From assembly GCF_020381325.1 (NCBI RefSeq), contig NZ_JAGSPI010000002.1:62001-126000 (forward strand): a stretch of DNA of 64,000 bases, in the 5' to 3' direction. The translations under genes and the position numbers were made by a program. The DNA is from Providencia vermicola. Its GTDB lineage: Bacteria > Pseudomonadota > Gammaproteobacteria > Enterobacterales > Enterobacteriaceae. This document shows, piece after piece, positions 51,155 through 60,996 of this stretch. The notes under the pieces were generated by a model, which saw only the letters and a list, made by a program, of their open reading frames with translations, did no database searches and was not told where the DNA came from. Numbering within the stretch: the stretch's first letter is position 1; each line of letters opens with the position of its first letter.

Positions 51155-51958
51155 TTATCCTATCTGAATAGACAACATACTTAACGATGCTGACACAATT
51201 CCTTCAATGGGTGTACTGATCCCCTCTTCACCATCCCAAGTGCCTAAAATTGGTAAAATAGGCAAGTAGTGTTCCGCGGACGGGTTTGATAATTTGCCAT
51301 CTTCCCTTTCTAACCCTTTAGTTAGCGGGTGTGGGATCGTTTTACTTTGCAAGTTATCGTAGACAAATTGTTCAAAAGATAAAGCCCATGGATAAGGCTC
51401 TGCCTGTGCATTTTGCCAATTCATGGCGCGCAGATTATGCACCACATTACCACTGCCCATGATAAGCACGCCTTGCTCTCTAAGTACCGCCAATTTTTTA
51501 CCTAATTCGTGGTGCCAAGTCGCAGGTTTTGTGCCATCAATACTTAGTTGGATCACTGGAATATCAGCTTCTGGGTACATGCGAACTAAAATTTCCCATG
51601 TCCCGTGGTCAAGTCCCCACTCTTCCTTATCGAGGAAAATGGGTTCTGGTGCTAATAAATTTGCAACCTGTTGGGCAAGTTCTGGTGAACCTGGCGCTGG
51701 GTATTCAATTTGGTATAACGCTTCTGGAAACCCGCCAAAATCATGAATAGTTTTGGGCTTTAACATCGAGGTCACCGCCGTGCCGCGGGTATACCAGTGC
51801 GCTGAAATCACCAATATCGCGTTTGGACGAGGTAAGGTTTTGCCGAGCTGTTCCCACACTTTGGTATAAGGATTATCCTCAATAGCATTCATTGGGCTAC
51901 CATGGCCTATGAAAATCGCGGGGATCTTGTTATTTACGACTGAAGTATTTGCCGACAT
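51155..51958 (-). CDS. ygiD: 4,5-DOPA dioxygenase extradiol-like protein YgiD
   Basis: A 267-residue member of the extradiol ring-cleavage dioxygenase class III family (LigB-like). Metal-site segments are FIGHGSPMNAI, ISAHWYTRG, GLDHGTWEILV and GSGNVVHNLRAMNW. The E. coli homologue cleaves DOPA in vitro to betalamic-acid precursors; the natural substrate is not established. It is convergent with ygiC, as in E. coli. On its other side E. coli has zupT; here two ERIC copies occupy the space before ribB. Confidence 0.92.
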   Translation of the reverse strand: MSANTSVVNNKIPAIFIGHGSPMNAIEDNPYTKVWEQLGKTLPRPNAILVISAHWYTRGTAVTSMLKPKTIHDFGGFPEALYQIEYPAPGSPELAQQVANLLAPEPIFLDKEEWGLDHGTWEILVRMYPEADIPVIQLSIDGTKPATWHHELGKKLAVLREQGVLIMGSGNVVHNLRAMNWQNAQAEPYPWALSFEQFVYDNLQSKTIPHPLTKGLEREDGKLSNPSAEHYLPILPILGTWDGEEGISTPIEGIVSASLSMLSIQIG

Positions 51959-52040
51959 GATGATTTCAACTCCAACTCAATTAGTTTCTGCTTACAGCAT
52001 ACGCTTTTGTGTAAAAAACACAGTGGCCTAATTATGAGTA

Positions 52041-52091
52041 TGATCATCAAAAAAATTGAAAAGGCCACGAGGTGTGCAACTCAGTGGCCTT
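52041..52091 (-). terminator. Terminator for the ribB transcript, beyond two ERIC copies
   Basis: On the minus strand AAGGCCAC and GTGGCCTT (52084-52091 with 52061-52068) form an eight-base stem, followed by TTCAATTTTTTTGATG. Because it reads away from ribB, it would end a transcript that includes the two ERIC copies. Confidence 0.65.
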
Positions 52092-52207
52092 CATAAGATT
52101 CTATATGCTTAACGTACTATCAATAACTTAAATAACTTAGCTGAAATTAGCCTATTCATATTTAAGTTAAAAAAACGAACTCTTCCTCGAAATACAATGA
52201 GGACATC

Positions 52208-52328
52208 CCTCTAAATAGTTCGAGTTAGCGCAAGGTGGCAAAACAAAGCTATCCCTAGGAGCATACATAAGTATGTGACTAGGGTAGCTGCGTGAAGCCA
52301 ACGCAGTGATCACTCGAAATATGACGAG
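52208..52328. repeat. ERIC element, first of a tandem pair before ribB
   Basis: About 121 bp with CTCTAAATAGTTCGAGTTAG at the left and CACTCGAAATATGACGAG at the right. The hairpin arms are AGCTATCCCTAG and CTAGGGTAGCT, with the inner stem CATAC/GTATG. It is nearly identical to the next copy, 126 bp away; the clear difference is GGTGGCAAAA against GGCGGCAAAA. Confidence 0.87.
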
Positions 52329-52333
52329 ACAAT

Positions 52334-52454
52334 CCTCTAAATAGTTCGAGTTAGCGCAAGGCGGCAAAACAAAGCTATCCCTAGGAGCATACATAAGTAT
52401 GTGACTAGGGTAGCTGCGTGAAGCCAACGCAGTGATCACTCGAAATATGACGAG
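52334..52454. repeat. ERIC element abutting the ribB stop codon
   Basis: The second copy of the tandem pair. Its right end GAAATATGACGAG finishes two bases from the ribB stop codon (52457-52459). The near identity with its neighbour suggests recent duplication. Confidence 0.87.
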
Positions 52455-52456
52455 GA

Positions 52457-53110
52457 TCAGCTCGCTTTCTTTTCATGCTGCAAACGATATTGTACTAAAT
52501 CCTCGATAGTCACTACCGTCAGGCCATGTTGCTTACCAAAAGCCGCCACTTCTGGCGTACGTGCCATTGAGCCATCATCGTTGGTCAATTCACATAACAC
52601 CCCTGCTGGTTTAAACCCTGCTAATGAGGCTAAATCGATAGAGGCTTCTGTATGACCACGACGTGCTAATACACCACCTTCGCGACCACGTAATGGGAAG
52701 ACGTGTCCTGGGTGATTAAGATCTGCTGGGACTGCGTTATCCGCAATAGCTGCACGAATGGTTGTAATACGGTCTGCTGCCGAAACGCCAGTGGTAACAC
52801 CGTTTGCCGCTTCAATTGTCACCGTAAAACCTGTTTGATTTTGGCTGGTGTTATTTTCTACCATCATTGGCAGTTCCAGTTTTTTGCGACACTCTTCAGT
52901 GATACACAGGCACACAATACCGCTGCTGTAGCGAATGGTGAATGCCATTTGCTCTGCGGTCATGGTTTCTGCTGCAAAAATTAAATCGCCTTCGTTCTCA
53001 CGATCTTCATCGTCCAGAACTAAAACACCCTGACCTTTGCGTAAGGCCTCGATTGCTTTTTCAACACGTTCGATTGGATTACCGAATTCGGAAAGTAGCG
53101 TATGATCCAT
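52457..53110 (-). CDS. ribB: 3,4-dihydroxy-2-butanone 4-phosphate synthase
   Basis: A 217-residue single-domain enzyme, identical in length to E. coli RibB (217), converting ribulose 5-phosphate to formate and the four-carbon unit of riboflavin. Catalytic acids are in [18 protein letters not shown], with [16 protein letters not shown] and [16 protein letters not shown]. No GTP cyclohydrolase II domain is fused. The ATG follows AAGAGG. Expression is controlled by the FMN riboswitch at 53271-53418. Confidence 0.98.
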   Translation of the reverse strand: MDHTLLSEFGNPIERVEKAIEALRKGQGVLVLDDEDRENEGDLIFAAETMTAEQMAFTIRYSSGIVCLCITEECRKKLELPMMVENNTSQNQTGFTVTIEAANGVTTGVSAADRITTIRAAIADNAVPADLNHPGHVFPLRGREGGVLARRGHTEASIDLASLAGFKPAGVLCELTNDDGSMARTPEVAAFGKQHGLTVVTIEDLVQYRLQHEKKAS

Positions 53111-53270
53111 GGTAAAAACCTCTTAAATAGTTATTAACTAGTTACCAGAATCAAGGCAGTCTTAGGATTACGAGAAATGATGAATAAATAAATTGCCCAT
53201 AAATGGCAACCTACCTATTCAGGTATGCAGAACATGATTGTGCATTACGGCACAAATATGCAGATACAGT

Positions 53271-53418
53271 TAATTCTCTCCCATCCGGACTATAACCGTC
53301 GGCTCCAGATTTACACTGGATCTGCTGACCTTTACCACCAAAATGATAAAGCGCTCGCGGGCTTCATGCGCGTTGCATGTTACCGCCGGTGGGGACTTTC
53401 ACCCCGCCCTGAGATAAA
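53271..53418 (-). ncRNA. FMN riboswitch (RFN element) of ribB
   Basis: On the minus strand the conserved blocks appear in order: CTCAGGGCGGGGTGAAAGTC, CCCACCGGCGGTAA, GCCCGCGAGCG, GGTCAGCAGATCCAGTG, TCCGGAGCC-like TCTGGAGCCGACGGTTATAG and TCCGGATGGGAGAGAA. It binds FMN and reduces ribB expression. The E. coli counterpart overlaps the small RNA SroG. Between it and ribB only a weak hairpin followed by a T-rich stretch is seen (53193-53209, TTGCC/GGCAA), so Rho-dependent or translational control may be more important. Confidence 0.95.
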
Positions 53419-53425
53419 CGCAATT

Positions 53426-53454
53426 AATATAACGCCAATAATTCAACTACGCAA
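53426..53454 (-). promoter_or_regulatory. Candidate promoter of ribB
   Basis: On the minus strand TTGCGT (53449-53454) and TATATT (53426-53431) are 17 bases apart. The predicted start at about 53419 coincides with the first base pair of the FMN riboswitch. Confidence 0.5.
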
Positions 53455-53692
53455 CGGTGTCTTTCAAAACTGGCGAGCCTCTCACACTTTTGGCCAAAAA
53501 ACATGAATAAAAACCTATAGTTATCAGGGGTAATTAAAATGTAGGCATAACCTGTTACCACCAAGGCATAAAAAATCGCAATAAGACGTAAATTGTCCTA
53601 AATATCAGTCTAAAAATCACACTTAACTAAAATAATTTATTGACTTGTATAATAATAACCAGCAAGAAAAATATCATTAAAGGAATACTAGG

Positions 53693-54391
53693 GTGAAAAA
53701 GTACCGTTTTATCTTTCCCATCTTTTTAGTCATCGGCCTCTTATTTTTGGTCGGAACTGCTTTTGCGCTTTATTCTGGTATGGATATGGCAAAAAATGGT
53801 ATTAAAACAACAGGAATAGTCACCGATCTCGACATTAGTGTTTCGGAAGATAAATCAAAAACCTATTTTCCCATTATCGAGTTTACGACCCTAGAAAATC
53901 AACAAATTGAGTTTCGCTCGTCAATGGGGAGTAGCAGTTATCGAAACAGCATCGGTCAATCCATTGATGTACTTTATAATCCAACAAATCCACAAGATGC
54001 CATCATTGATTCACTCTTTGGTGTATATGGACTGAGTATCATTTTAGGTATTTTCGGCGGTGTATTTACATTAATTGGTGGCGTTCCTGTTATGTTCGGC
54101 ATCACCAATAAGAAAAAAAGTACCCGTTTATTGCGCGAAGGTACGCCAATTCAAGTAAAAATCACAGGTGTTGAAGAAAATACTATGATCCAAGTGAATA
54201 GACGTTCTCCTTATCAAATTATTGCGGATGTCCATGATAAAGATACAAATACAATTAAGCGTTATAAAAGTGAGAATATTTATTTTGACCCATCCCCTTA
54301 TATTGATAGGGAAAATGTGACTATTTATCTCGATAGAAGTAATGCCAATAAATATTATATGGACATCCGTTTTTTACCTGAATTGAAATAA
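53693..54391 (+). CDS. DUF3592 membrane protein
   Basis: A 232-residue protein starting at a GTG that follows AAAGGAATACTAGG. It has an N-terminal membrane segment ([23 protein letters not shown]), an extracytoplasmic beta domain with the DUF3592 signature ([32 protein letters not shown]), and a second membrane hairpin ([23 protein letters not shown]), then a second similar beta domain. Function is unknown. No gene is in this position in E. coli, where ribB and ubiK are directly divergent, so it is an accessory insertion. It ends 181 bases before ubiK. Confidence 0.75.
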   Translation: MKKYRFIFPIFLVIGLLFLVGTAFALYSGMDMAKNGIKTTGIVTDLDISVSEDKSKTYFPIIEFTTLENQQIEFRSSMGSSSYRNSIGQSIDVLYNPTNPQDAIIDSLFGVYGLSIILGIFGGVFTLIGGVPVMFGITNKKKSTRLLREGTPIQVKITGVEENTMIQVNRRSPYQIIADVHDKDTNTIKRYKSENIYFDPSPYIDRENVTIYLDRSNANKYYMDIRFLPELK

Positions 54392-54572
54392 CGTTAAATT
54401 GACCATCTTGGGTAATTCCGCCCTTAAGGTGGTCATTTCTCCTTCAGTCTCATTCCCCCTTGCCTCCTTGTGCGCCAAGTATCATAAGGAAACAGGAAAA
54501 GAGTTTATTACCGCGACAAGAGGTATTACACTACCCCCAACTCATTTCTCAAAAAAATTTAAGGACCCGCGA

Positions 54573-54839
54573 ATGCTCGATCCGAAAAAACTTGAACAAG
54601 TTGCTCGTCAAATTCAAGGTGCTTTACCCCAAGGCGTACGTGATTTAGGTGAAGATTTTGATAAAAAACTGCGCTCACTGTTACAGTCACAGCTTGGCAA
54701 ATTAGACTTAGTCAGTCGCGAAGAGTTTGATATTCAAACTCAAGTGTTGTTACGCACTCGCGAAAAATTAGCCAAAATGGAACAACGCATTAGCGCCCTT
54801 GAAGCCAGCCTAAGTACTGAAGAAAAAACAGCTGAGTAA
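54573..54839 (+). CDS. ubiK: Ubiquinone biosynthesis accessory factor UbiK
   Basis: An 88-residue protein (E. coli 96) that helps UbiJ and the Ubi complex under aerobic growth. The ATG at 54573 ([19 protein letters not shown]) follows AAGGA; a 58-residue upstream extension is not family-like. The region [20 protein letters not shown] is the BMFP signature. The C terminus is a coiled coil ([18 protein letters not shown]). It shares the region with ribB in E. coli too, where the two are divergent. Confidence 0.94.
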   Translation: MLDPKKLEQVARQIQGALPQGVRDLGEDFDKKLRSLLQSQLGKLDLVSREEFDIQTQVLLRTREKLAKMEQRISALEASLSTEEKTAE

Positions 54840-54847
54840 ACCGAACA

Positions 54848-54879
54848 GTGACGCCCTAATTGGCGTCACATTTTTATTT
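54848..54879 (+). terminator. Terminator of ubiK
   Basis: GTGACGCC (54848-54855) and GGCGTCAC (54862-54869) form an eight-base perfect stem with a six-base loop, followed by ATTTTTATTT, which reaches into the end of the opposite hicB gene. Confidence 0.88.
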
Positions 54880-55209
54880 ATTAGACACTAACTCGCGTTC
54901 TAATAACTGTACGATATACTGGTTTTTAGAGATATTATGCGCGGTTGTCGCCGCATTTAAATAAGCTTCCAAACGGCTAGGGTAGCGTAACGTAAATGAC
55001 TTCACCGTGCCTTCATCTTTAAATGGCGGTATTCCTTCCTCACGACAGCTTTCAATATAATCACTTAATGAGATTTGCCCTTCTTTTTTCAGCCCTTCAA
55101 TGCTATCGGAAACAAAATCGCAATAACCGCTCACATCCAAAAACTGGCCACGAAAGGCTTTAATGTCTGCTTCATAGGTGACAGAAGCAGGATGCCCATT
55201 AATTGTCAT
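54874..55209 (-). CDS. hicB: HicB-type antitoxin
   Basis: A 111-residue antitoxin from the ATG at 55207-55209, which follows AAAGGCGGT; an ATG seven codons upstream is possible. The N-terminal half is the partly degraded RNase-H-like HicB fold (SVTYEADIKAFRGQFLDVSG, DSIEGLKKEG, LSDYIESCREEGIPPF). The C-terminal half is a ribbon-helix-helix DNA-binding domain (VKSFTLRYPSRLEAYLNAAT, AHNISKNQYIVQLLERELV). It is intact, while the toxin gene upstream is frameshifted. It probably represses its own promoter through the TGACGTCA sites upstream. Confidence 0.85.
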   Translation of the reverse strand: MTINGHPASVTYEADIKAFRGQFLDVSGYCDFVSDSIEGLKKEGQISLSDYIESCREEGIPPFKDEGTVKSFTLRYPSRLEAYLNAATTAHNISKNQYIVQLLERELVSNK

Positions 55210-55222
55210 GACATTACCGCCT

Positions 55223-55496
55223 TTAATCATATTCTACCCCTATTATATTTTCTAACCATTCACGTAACCCATTAACAGCGCCCTTATCCATCGTATTACC
55301 TGGATGAGGTTGATGTGTCAGAAGCAGTGAACCAAATAAACTTGCGCCGTGATCCATTGCCATTTTTAATTTTACCGCCTAGATGATTGATTAAACTGAT
55401 CACCTCATCCCATCTAATGGCCGATTTAGGTGGGATAGTCAGTATATCAACCATGGTTTTACGGTGCTTAGCACTCAATTCCCTGATTTTGATCAT
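55223..55496 (-). pseudogene. hicA: HicA-type toxin, frameshifted
   Basis: The frame from ATG 55494-55496 gives a HicA-like start (KHRKTMVDILTIPPKSAIRW, DEVISLINHLGGKI, GNGSR) and stops early at 55296-55298. The remaining HicA part is in another frame: THQPHPGNTMDKGAVNGLRE then WLENIIG, ending at TAA 55223-55225. The frame changes between about 55325 and 55350, near the codons for GSRRKF. The family has GSR, a short beta strand and then H-x-PHP with DKGAV in one frame. So the toxin is probably dead, unless the shift is an assembly error. It is followed by hicB in the usual order. Confidence 0.75.
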
Positions 55497-55507
55497 CGGC
55501 TATTCCA

Positions 55508-55568
55508 TGACGTCATTAACTGATATCAAATTAAAATAAAAAAACAATGACGTCAACGTGTGACGTCA
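55508..55568 (-). promoter_or_regulatory. Three TGACGTCA palindromes, candidate hicAB operators
   Basis: The perfect 8-bp palindrome TGACGTCA occurs at 55508-55515, 55548-55555 and 55561-55568, directly upstream of hicA. The last two are 13 bases apart. On the minus strand the middle copy begins within TTGACG, a good -35. Repeated short palindromes at a toxin-antitoxin promoter suit a ribbon-helix-helix repressor such as HicB. Confidence 0.6.
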
Positions 55569-55590
55569 CTGTTTTTTAAACGTTGAATAA

Positions 55591-55629
55591 TAAAAAACCC
55601 AGCTTTAGCAATATCACCAAAGCTGGGTT
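55591..55629 (-). terminator. Terminator of hldE
   Basis: On the minus strand AACCCAGCTTT (55629 to 55619) and AAAGCTGGGTT (55606 to 55596) form an 11-base perfect stem, followed by TTTTATTATTC. It lies 28 bases after the hldE stop. Confidence 0.9.
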
Positions 55630-55656
55630 ATCAATAATTAACAAACTAATCAGTAA

Positions 55657-57084
55657 TTAGCTGGTTTTCATAATATTTTTAATAATGTTCGTCGTTGAAA
55701 TGCCATCTTCGAAATTAAGCACTTTAACTTCACCACCCGCAGCCCAAACCTCAGCACTGCCTGCAATGTCTTCAGGGCGGTAATCACCACCTTTAACCAG
55801 AATGTCAGGGAGAACTTCTGCAATTAAACGTTGCGGGGTATCCTCTTCGAAAGCGACGACCCAATCCACCGCACCTAGTGCACCTAAAACTGTCATGCGC
55901 TGCTCTAATGGGTTTACAGGACGTGTTTCACCTTTAAGTCGACGAGTTGATGCATCGCTATTTACCGCAACAATCAGTCTATCACCCAATTTACGTGCAT
56001 TGGCTAAATAGGAAACATGGCCTGCGTGCAGAATGTCAAAACATCCGTTAGTCATCACTACGCGCTCACCACGTTGCCTTGCGTTGGCAACTGCTTGTTT
56101 GAGTTCGCTTTCGGTCATAACACCAAAACCCGTATCCGCACGGCCACGGATCGCGTTTTCCAATTCAATTGGAGAAACAGTGGATGTCCCTAATTTGCCG
56201 ACAACAACACCAGCGGCGGCATTCGCTAGTGCACACGCTTCATGTAGCGGACGACCAGAAGCAATTGATGCCGCTAATACACCAATCACCGTATCACCTG
56301 CACCTGTCACATCAAACACTTCTTGTGCCTGTGTAGGTAAATGTAATGGCGCTTCATCACGGCGAATAAGGCTCATGCCTTGCTCTGAGCGCGTAATTAA
56401 TAATGCTTTTAATTCCAAGGTATTTAGTAACGCTATCCCTTTTTCTTCAACATCTTGATTTGTCTTGCAAGGCCCAACGATGGCCTCAAATTCAGACATA
56501 TTTGGCGTCAATAACGTGGCACCACGGTAGCGTTCAAAATTGTTCCCTTTAGGGTCAATCAATACGGGCACCCCCGCTTTGTTCGCTAGCGCGATCATTT
56601 TTTCAACGTGAGTTAATGCCCCTTTTGCATAGTCAGATAGCACTAATGCACCGATATGCGGCAACGCTTGCTCGATACGCTCTAAAACGGGTGCCACATC
56701 GACATTGTCGAAACCTTCTTCAAAATCAAGACGGATCAGTTGCTGGTTACGAGACAGAACGCGTAATTTTGTAATCGTTGGATGCGTTGGAATAGCAACA
56801 AAATCGCAGCGGACTTGCACGGCATTTAAGTTTTCTGTCAATGCTTTCGCCGCATCATCAATCCCTGTTAAGCCGACAAGACGGGAATTTGCACCTAGTG
56901 ATGCAATATTCATCGCAACGTTCGCTGCTCCGCCTGGACGCTCTTCAACCATCGTTACTTTAACCACTGGTACAGGGGCTTCAGGAGAAATACGGTTTGC
57001 GGGGCCATGCCAATAACGGTCTAACATCACGTCGCCAACCACCAGCACACCGGCTTTTTTGTAATCCGGAAGAGTTACTTTCAT
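55657..57084 (-). CDS. hldE: Bifunctional heptose 7-phosphate kinase/heptose 1-phosphate adenylyltransferase
   Basis: A 475-residue fused enzyme (E. coli 477) for ADP-heptose needed in the LPS inner core. The N-terminal ribokinase-like domain (to about 320) has [14 protein letters not shown]-type [31 protein letters not shown] and the anion-hole [14 protein letters not shown]. The C-terminal nucleotidyltransferase (from about 344) has [20 protein letters not shown] and [10 protein letters not shown]. It is followed by a strong terminator and preceded by glnE (90 bases), as in E. coli. Confidence 0.98.
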   Translation of the reverse strand: MKVTLPDYKKAGVLVVGDVMLDRYWHGPANRISPEAPVPVVKVTMVEERPGGAANVAMNIASLGANSRLVGLTGIDDAAKALTENLNAVQVRCDFVAIPTHPTITKLRVLSRNQQLIRLDFEEGFDNVDVAPVLERIEQALPHIGALVLSDYAKGALTHVEKMIALANKAGVPVLIDPKGNNFERYRGATLLTPNMSEFEAIVGPCKTNQDVEEKGIALLNTLELKALLITRSEQGMSLIRRDEAPLHLPTQAQEVFDVTGAGDTVIGVLAASIASGRPLHEACALANAAAGVVVGKLGTSTVSPIELENAIRGRADTGFGVMTESELKQAVANARQRGERVVMTNGCFDILHAGHVSYLANARKLGDRLIVAVNSDASTRRLKGETRPVNPLEQRMTVLGALGAVDWVVAFEEDTPQRLIAEVLPDILVKGGDYRPEDIAGSAEVWAAGGEVKVLNFEDGISTTNIIKNIMKTS

Positions 57085-57174
57085 CCTGCACTCCAGTTTT
57101 AAAAAGGAAATTTGATCATAATTAGCGAAATATTAGCATATTGCACTAATTAGCTAAATAAAATACGTTTTAAC

Positions 57175-60021
57175 TCATTCACCAAGCCATTTTTTCCAGC
57201 TAGATAACACTTGCTCACGTTGCGGCGCAAATTGGCGTATATCCACGCGACTTGGTAATGATTGCAAGGCTAAGTGATGAAGTTCATTGCGCATGGCGAC
57301 GTATGCTTGGGTTAATGCGTTGGCTTCTTCTTCCGACATAAAATCGTACTGTGCCATCAGTTCAAAAATCCGTACGTTATCTGACCAGCGTGTTAACGCC
57401 TTGTTTTGCGAAGCAAAACGTAATACTAAATATTGCGCAATAAACTCAATATCCGTGATCCCACCAGGGTCAGCCTTTAAATCAAACTCATTAGCTTGGT
57501 GGCTACCTAAATGCTGGTGCATTTTCACTCGCATATCCCGCACTTGCTGTTGCAGTGTGTGTGCATCTCTCGGCAAGCACAAGGTTTCATGGCGAATTCG
57601 AGTAAATTGCTGTTGTAATTCAGCGTCGCCAAACACCATCCGAGCACGAATAAGTGCTTGGTGCTCCCACGTCCATGCATCATTTTTTTGGTAATCATCA
57701 AAAGATTGAATGGTGCTGACCAACATCCCTGATTCCCCCGATGGCCTTAAGCGAGCATCCACTTCATACAAAATCCCTGATGCCGTACGCGTACTGAATA
57801 AGTGAATAATGCGCTGCGCAACACGCAAATAAAACTGCCTTGCATCAATAGCGCGTTCACCATTAGTGACCACATTTAAAGGGCAGTCAAACAGAAAAAC
57901 CAGATCTAAATCAGAGCTATAACCTAGCTCCCAGCCACCTAACTTGCCGTAGCCTAATACAGCAAACCCATATTGCTTGCTATCACCCTGCGCTAAATGG
58001 GCCGGTTCACCGTAGCGTTTCACCATTTTTTGCCAAGCCTGATGAACAACGGCATCAATAATGGCTTCTGCAAGGTAGGTTAGGTGGTCACTCACTTTCA
58101 TGACAGGCAGTACACCTGAAATATCTTCTGCCGCAATACGTAAAAGCTGCGCCTGTTTAAATTGACGCAATGCTTCCAATTGTTGCTCTTCATCTTCTTC
58201 TGGTACACGCATCAAATATTGGCGTAATTCATCGCGGTAAGCCGTTAATGGAAGAGGCTGATAAAGCGATTTCGGGTCGAGAAGTTCATCAAGAAGTAAT
58301 GGGTGACGAGATAGCTGCTCGGCAATCATTGGAGAGGCAGCACACAAACGGATAACGTGGGTCAGTACCTCGTCAAATTCAAGCATCAACTCAAGGTAAG
58401 TCGTTCTACTCACGATGCTCAGCAGTAGCGGTGTAATACGCTCAAGAACTTGCCCTGCATCATCTCGCTCACCAATTTTCGCCAATAATTTCGGCATGAG
58501 CTCATCAAGCACATCGCGCCCTCTTGGCCCGATGGTTCGCTTGTTCAGGTCATGGCGAAACATTAAAATGCCATGAATTATCCGCTGTGCAATGTCTTCA
58601 TCCTGAGAGGGTAAATAAGCGGCAAGTTCTTCTTTAGACAGGTCGCTTTGCCATAACGTGATGTAAATTTCATCGAAGTTATCTGCATCTTCGTCATCAT
58701 CATCTTGCCCAATTTGCTCAGCAAATATTTGGTGGACAGCCGCCATTTTTTGGCTTAAAGACGCGTAAAAATCCGCCCAGCAGGCAAAATTCATCCCCCA
58801 TGCTAAACGCGTTTGGTTGAGCGGATCATCAGGGAGAGTCTGGGTTTGTTGATCGTCGATACTTTGCAATAAGTTTTCTATTCTACGCAGGAAAATGTAG
58901 CTATCTTGTAGAATATCGAGCTGATTATCGGGTAATAAAGCGAGTTCGCGGATCCCCTGAAACGTGGTAAACAGCGATTGTGATTGTAAAACGGGCTCTC
59001 GCCCCCCACGGATCAGCTGAAAAACTTGGGAGATAAATTCGATCTCACGGATCCCTCCTGCGCCCAGTTTGATGTTATTCACCAAACCACGACGGCGAAC
59101 CTCTCGCTCAATCATATTTTTCATATTGCGCAGAGACTGAATCACACTAAAATCAATATAGCGGCGATAGACAAACGGGCGCAGTAATTTGCGTAGACTT
59201 TCAGCGTAATGCAGGCTATCGGGCCCCATAATCCTCGCTTTAACCATCGCATAACGTTCCCAATCGCGTCCTTGCTCTTGGTAATAATCTTCCAACGCAG
59301 AAAAACTAAATACTAGCGGACCACTGTCGCCAAAAGGCCGTAAACGCATGTCCACCCGATAAACAAAGCCATGGACAGTGACTTGATCGAGCATGCGAAT
59401 CAGTTTTTGCCCTAAACGAGTAAAGAATTGAGCGTTATCCAATTCTTTACGGCCGCCTTGTGTGACACCGTTTTCAGGGTAAGCAAAAATCAGGTCAATA
59501 TCGGAAGAAAAATTCAGCTCTCTTCCTCCCAGTTTCCCCATCCCTAGCACCAATAGCGGTTGTGGTTTTCCTTCGTGATTACAAGGGGTTCCCCACTGCT
59601 GACTATATTCCTGATATAGCCAGTCCCTTGCAGCAACAATCAAGGTTTCTGCTAACACACTCAGTTGATAAATGGTGTCTTGTTGCGAACACACTGCCAA
59701 TACTTGCATCCACGTACAGCGCACCAACATTTGGTGACGAAACGTGCGTAGCACCTGCATTAAATGATCTTCGTTTGAAACAGATGAAACACACTCCGCA
59801 AGCCAAGTTGCATAATGTTGCCACTCGTCGGCCTTTGGTGGATCCGTGCGGATATCCAATAAAAACCGTGAATGGGCAAGAACCTGTTTAAGTGCAAAAT
59901 CACTAAAAGAGAGTACTTGGGCTTCATCTTCACTCAAAGGCAATAAGTCAAGCGCTTGGCTAGCTAACTGATTTAAAACACGTTCTTTTTGGGCTTGCAG
60001 TAAATCAGGCAGTGGATGCAT
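57175..60021 (-). CDS. glnE: Bifunctional glutamine synthetase adenylyltransferase/deadenylase
   Basis: A 948-residue protein (E. coli 946). It adds AMP to and removes it from glutamine synthetase in answer to PII and glutamine. The two nucleotidyltransferase domains are both intact: the N-terminal deadenylase [20 protein letters not shown] and the C-terminal adenylylase [32 protein letters not shown] and [13 protein letters not shown] follow each in turn. It lies 12 bases after ygiF and before hldE, the conserved operon order. Confidence 0.98.
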   Translation of the reverse strand: MHPLPDLLQAQKERVLNQLASQALDLLPLSEDEAQVLSFSDFALKQVLAHSRFLLDIRTDPPKADEWQHYATWLAECVSSVSNEDHLMQVLRTFRHQMLVRCTWMQVLAVCSQQDTIYQLSVLAETLIVAARDWLYQEYSQQWGTPCNHEGKPQPLLVLGMGKLGGRELNFSSDIDLIFAYPENGVTQGGRKELDNAQFFTRLGQKLIRMLDQVTVHGFVYRVDMRLRPFGDSGPLVFSFSALEDYYQEQGRDWERYAMVKARIMGPDSLHYAESLRKLLRPFVYRRYIDFSVIQSLRNMKNMIEREVRRRGLVNNIKLGAGGIREIEFISQVFQLIRGGREPVLQSQSLFTTFQGIRELALLPDNQLDILQDSYIFLRRIENLLQSIDDQQTQTLPDDPLNQTRLAWGMNFACWADFYASLSQKMAAVHQIFAEQIGQDDDDEDADNFDEIYITLWQSDLSKEELAAYLPSQDEDIAQRIIHGILMFRHDLNKRTIGPRGRDVLDELMPKLLAKIGERDDAGQVLERITPLLLSIVSRTTYLELMLEFDEVLTHVIRLCAASPMIAEQLSRHPLLLDELLDPKSLYQPLPLTAYRDELRQYLMRVPEEDEEQQLEALRQFKQAQLLRIAAEDISGVLPVMKVSDHLTYLAEAIIDAVVHQAWQKMVKRYGEPAHLAQGDSKQYGFAVLGYGKLGGWELGYSSDLDLVFLFDCPLNVVTNGERAIDARQFYLRVAQRIIHLFSTRTASGILYEVDARLRPSGESGMLVSTIQSFDDYQKNDAWTWEHQALIRARMVFGDAELQQQFTRIRHETLCLPRDAHTLQQQVRDMRVKMHQHLGSHQANEFDLKADPGGITDIEFIAQYLVLRFASQNKALTRWSDNVRIFELMAQYDFMSEEEANALTQAYVAMRNELHHLALQSLPSRVDIRQFAPQREQVLSSWKKWLGE

Positions 60022-60033
60022 GTTGTTTAAATC

Positions 60034-60996
60034 CTAGTGAGCTTCTTGGTAGGTTAATGCACTTAACCATTGAATAAAGGCCAGCTTACATTTTAACCAC
60101 TGGCTGCTATAACAAAAATCATCCGCACTTATGTTTTCATTAGCAATATCTAACCGTAATTGGTCTAACGGCGTATCATGAATAAAATGTGGGGCAGAGT
60201 TTTGATAATGCACCAAAAAGGCTTGAACAAAACGTAGGAACTCGACAAAACCTTGGCGCGCATCATTTGCCCCTGCTAACCAATAGGTTTCATGTTGTTG
60301 GCACAGCAACTGCATATGCGTCAGCGATTTTTCAATCGGCTGCTCTTCGTAATCAAATAACGAATCAGGGCGAGTTAATGGTGTTTTAGTTGGTGAAAGT
60401 AGGGAATAACCCCGAGCGGCTTTACTTAGGGAAGATAGATACAGCCCATCAATATCTGCAAACTTTTTCGCTAAATTAAGAACATCCGCAATAAAACCTT
60501 TTTTCAGTTCTAATTCAAACTCTTGAATAGGTAAATCTTTTGCACCCGCAGAAATTTCACCTTGGTCAAGCACCACCTCAATTTCGCTATCTTCAAAAGT
60601 CACTAACCATTTTTCACGGGTAAAATTGGTGCTAAACAATACGCTCAATTCAGATTGTAATGCCGTAATATCAGTGCCTTCTGGCCAAATGTCTTCAGGA
60701 AAAGCGGCAAGGTTCAGTTCAGGGGAATCAATGTCAACATTGTATTCAGGCCTCTGATGTAAACCACTAATTGTCTGCCCCGCCGTTTTCATCGTCATTT
60801 CATAGTGCCCATCACAGCCACGAATACGCAGCCCCATATCCCATTGACGTAATTGTCTATGCGGCGTATCAAAATAAATATTCGTTAGCTTTGTTGGCTC
60901 ACTATATTGATGGGGCAATGTCGATATACTCTGACGAACAGCCTCTATGGCCTCACTTTTAGCGGCTAATTTGAGTTCAACCTCGACGTGGCTCAT
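60034..60996 (-). CDS. ygiF: CYTH domain inorganic triphosphatase YgiF with shortened CHAD region
   Basis: A 320-residue protein; E. coli YgiF has 433. The CYTH domain (to about 200) is intact: the EXEXK motif is VEVELKL at the start, with LTNIYFDTPHRQLRQWDMGL, RIRGCDGHYEMTMK, HQRPEYNV and LSSLSKAARGYSL. The E. coli enzyme hydrolyses tripolyphosphate. The following CHAD-like part stops after about 110 residues (FIQWLSALTYQEAH), so roughly the last third of the usual protein is missing. The stop is followed by glnE after 12 bases. The ATG follows AAGGA. Confidence 0.9.
   Translation of the reverse strand: MSHVEVELKLAAKSEAIEAVRQSISTLPHQYSEPTKLTNIYFDTPHRQLRQWDMGLRIRGCDGHYEMTMKTAGQTISGLHQRPEYNVDIDSPELNLAAFPEDIWPEGTDITALQSELSVLFSTNFTREKWLVTFEDSEIEVVLDQGEISAGAKDLPIQEFELELKKGFIADVLNLAKKFADIDGLYLSSLSKAARGYSLLSPTKTPLTRPDSLFDYEEQPIEKSLTHMQLLCQQHETYWLAGANDARQGFVEFLRFVQAFLVHYQNSAPHFIHDTPLDQLRLDIANENISADDFCYSSQWLKCKLAFIQWLSALTYQEAH

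Noticed and set aside
52167-52439. A 90-codon minus-strand frame with an internal peptide repeat
   Set aside because: It is made wholly by translating two ERIC copies in tandem; no ribosome binding site or homology is seen.
53225-53506. A 93-codon plus-strand frame upstream of ribB
   Set aside because: It is antisense to the FMN riboswitch, whose conserved blocks explain the sequence.
54399-54572. A 58-residue N-terminal extension of UbiK
   Set aside because: The family starts at MLDPKK, and AAGGA lies at the right distance before that ATG.
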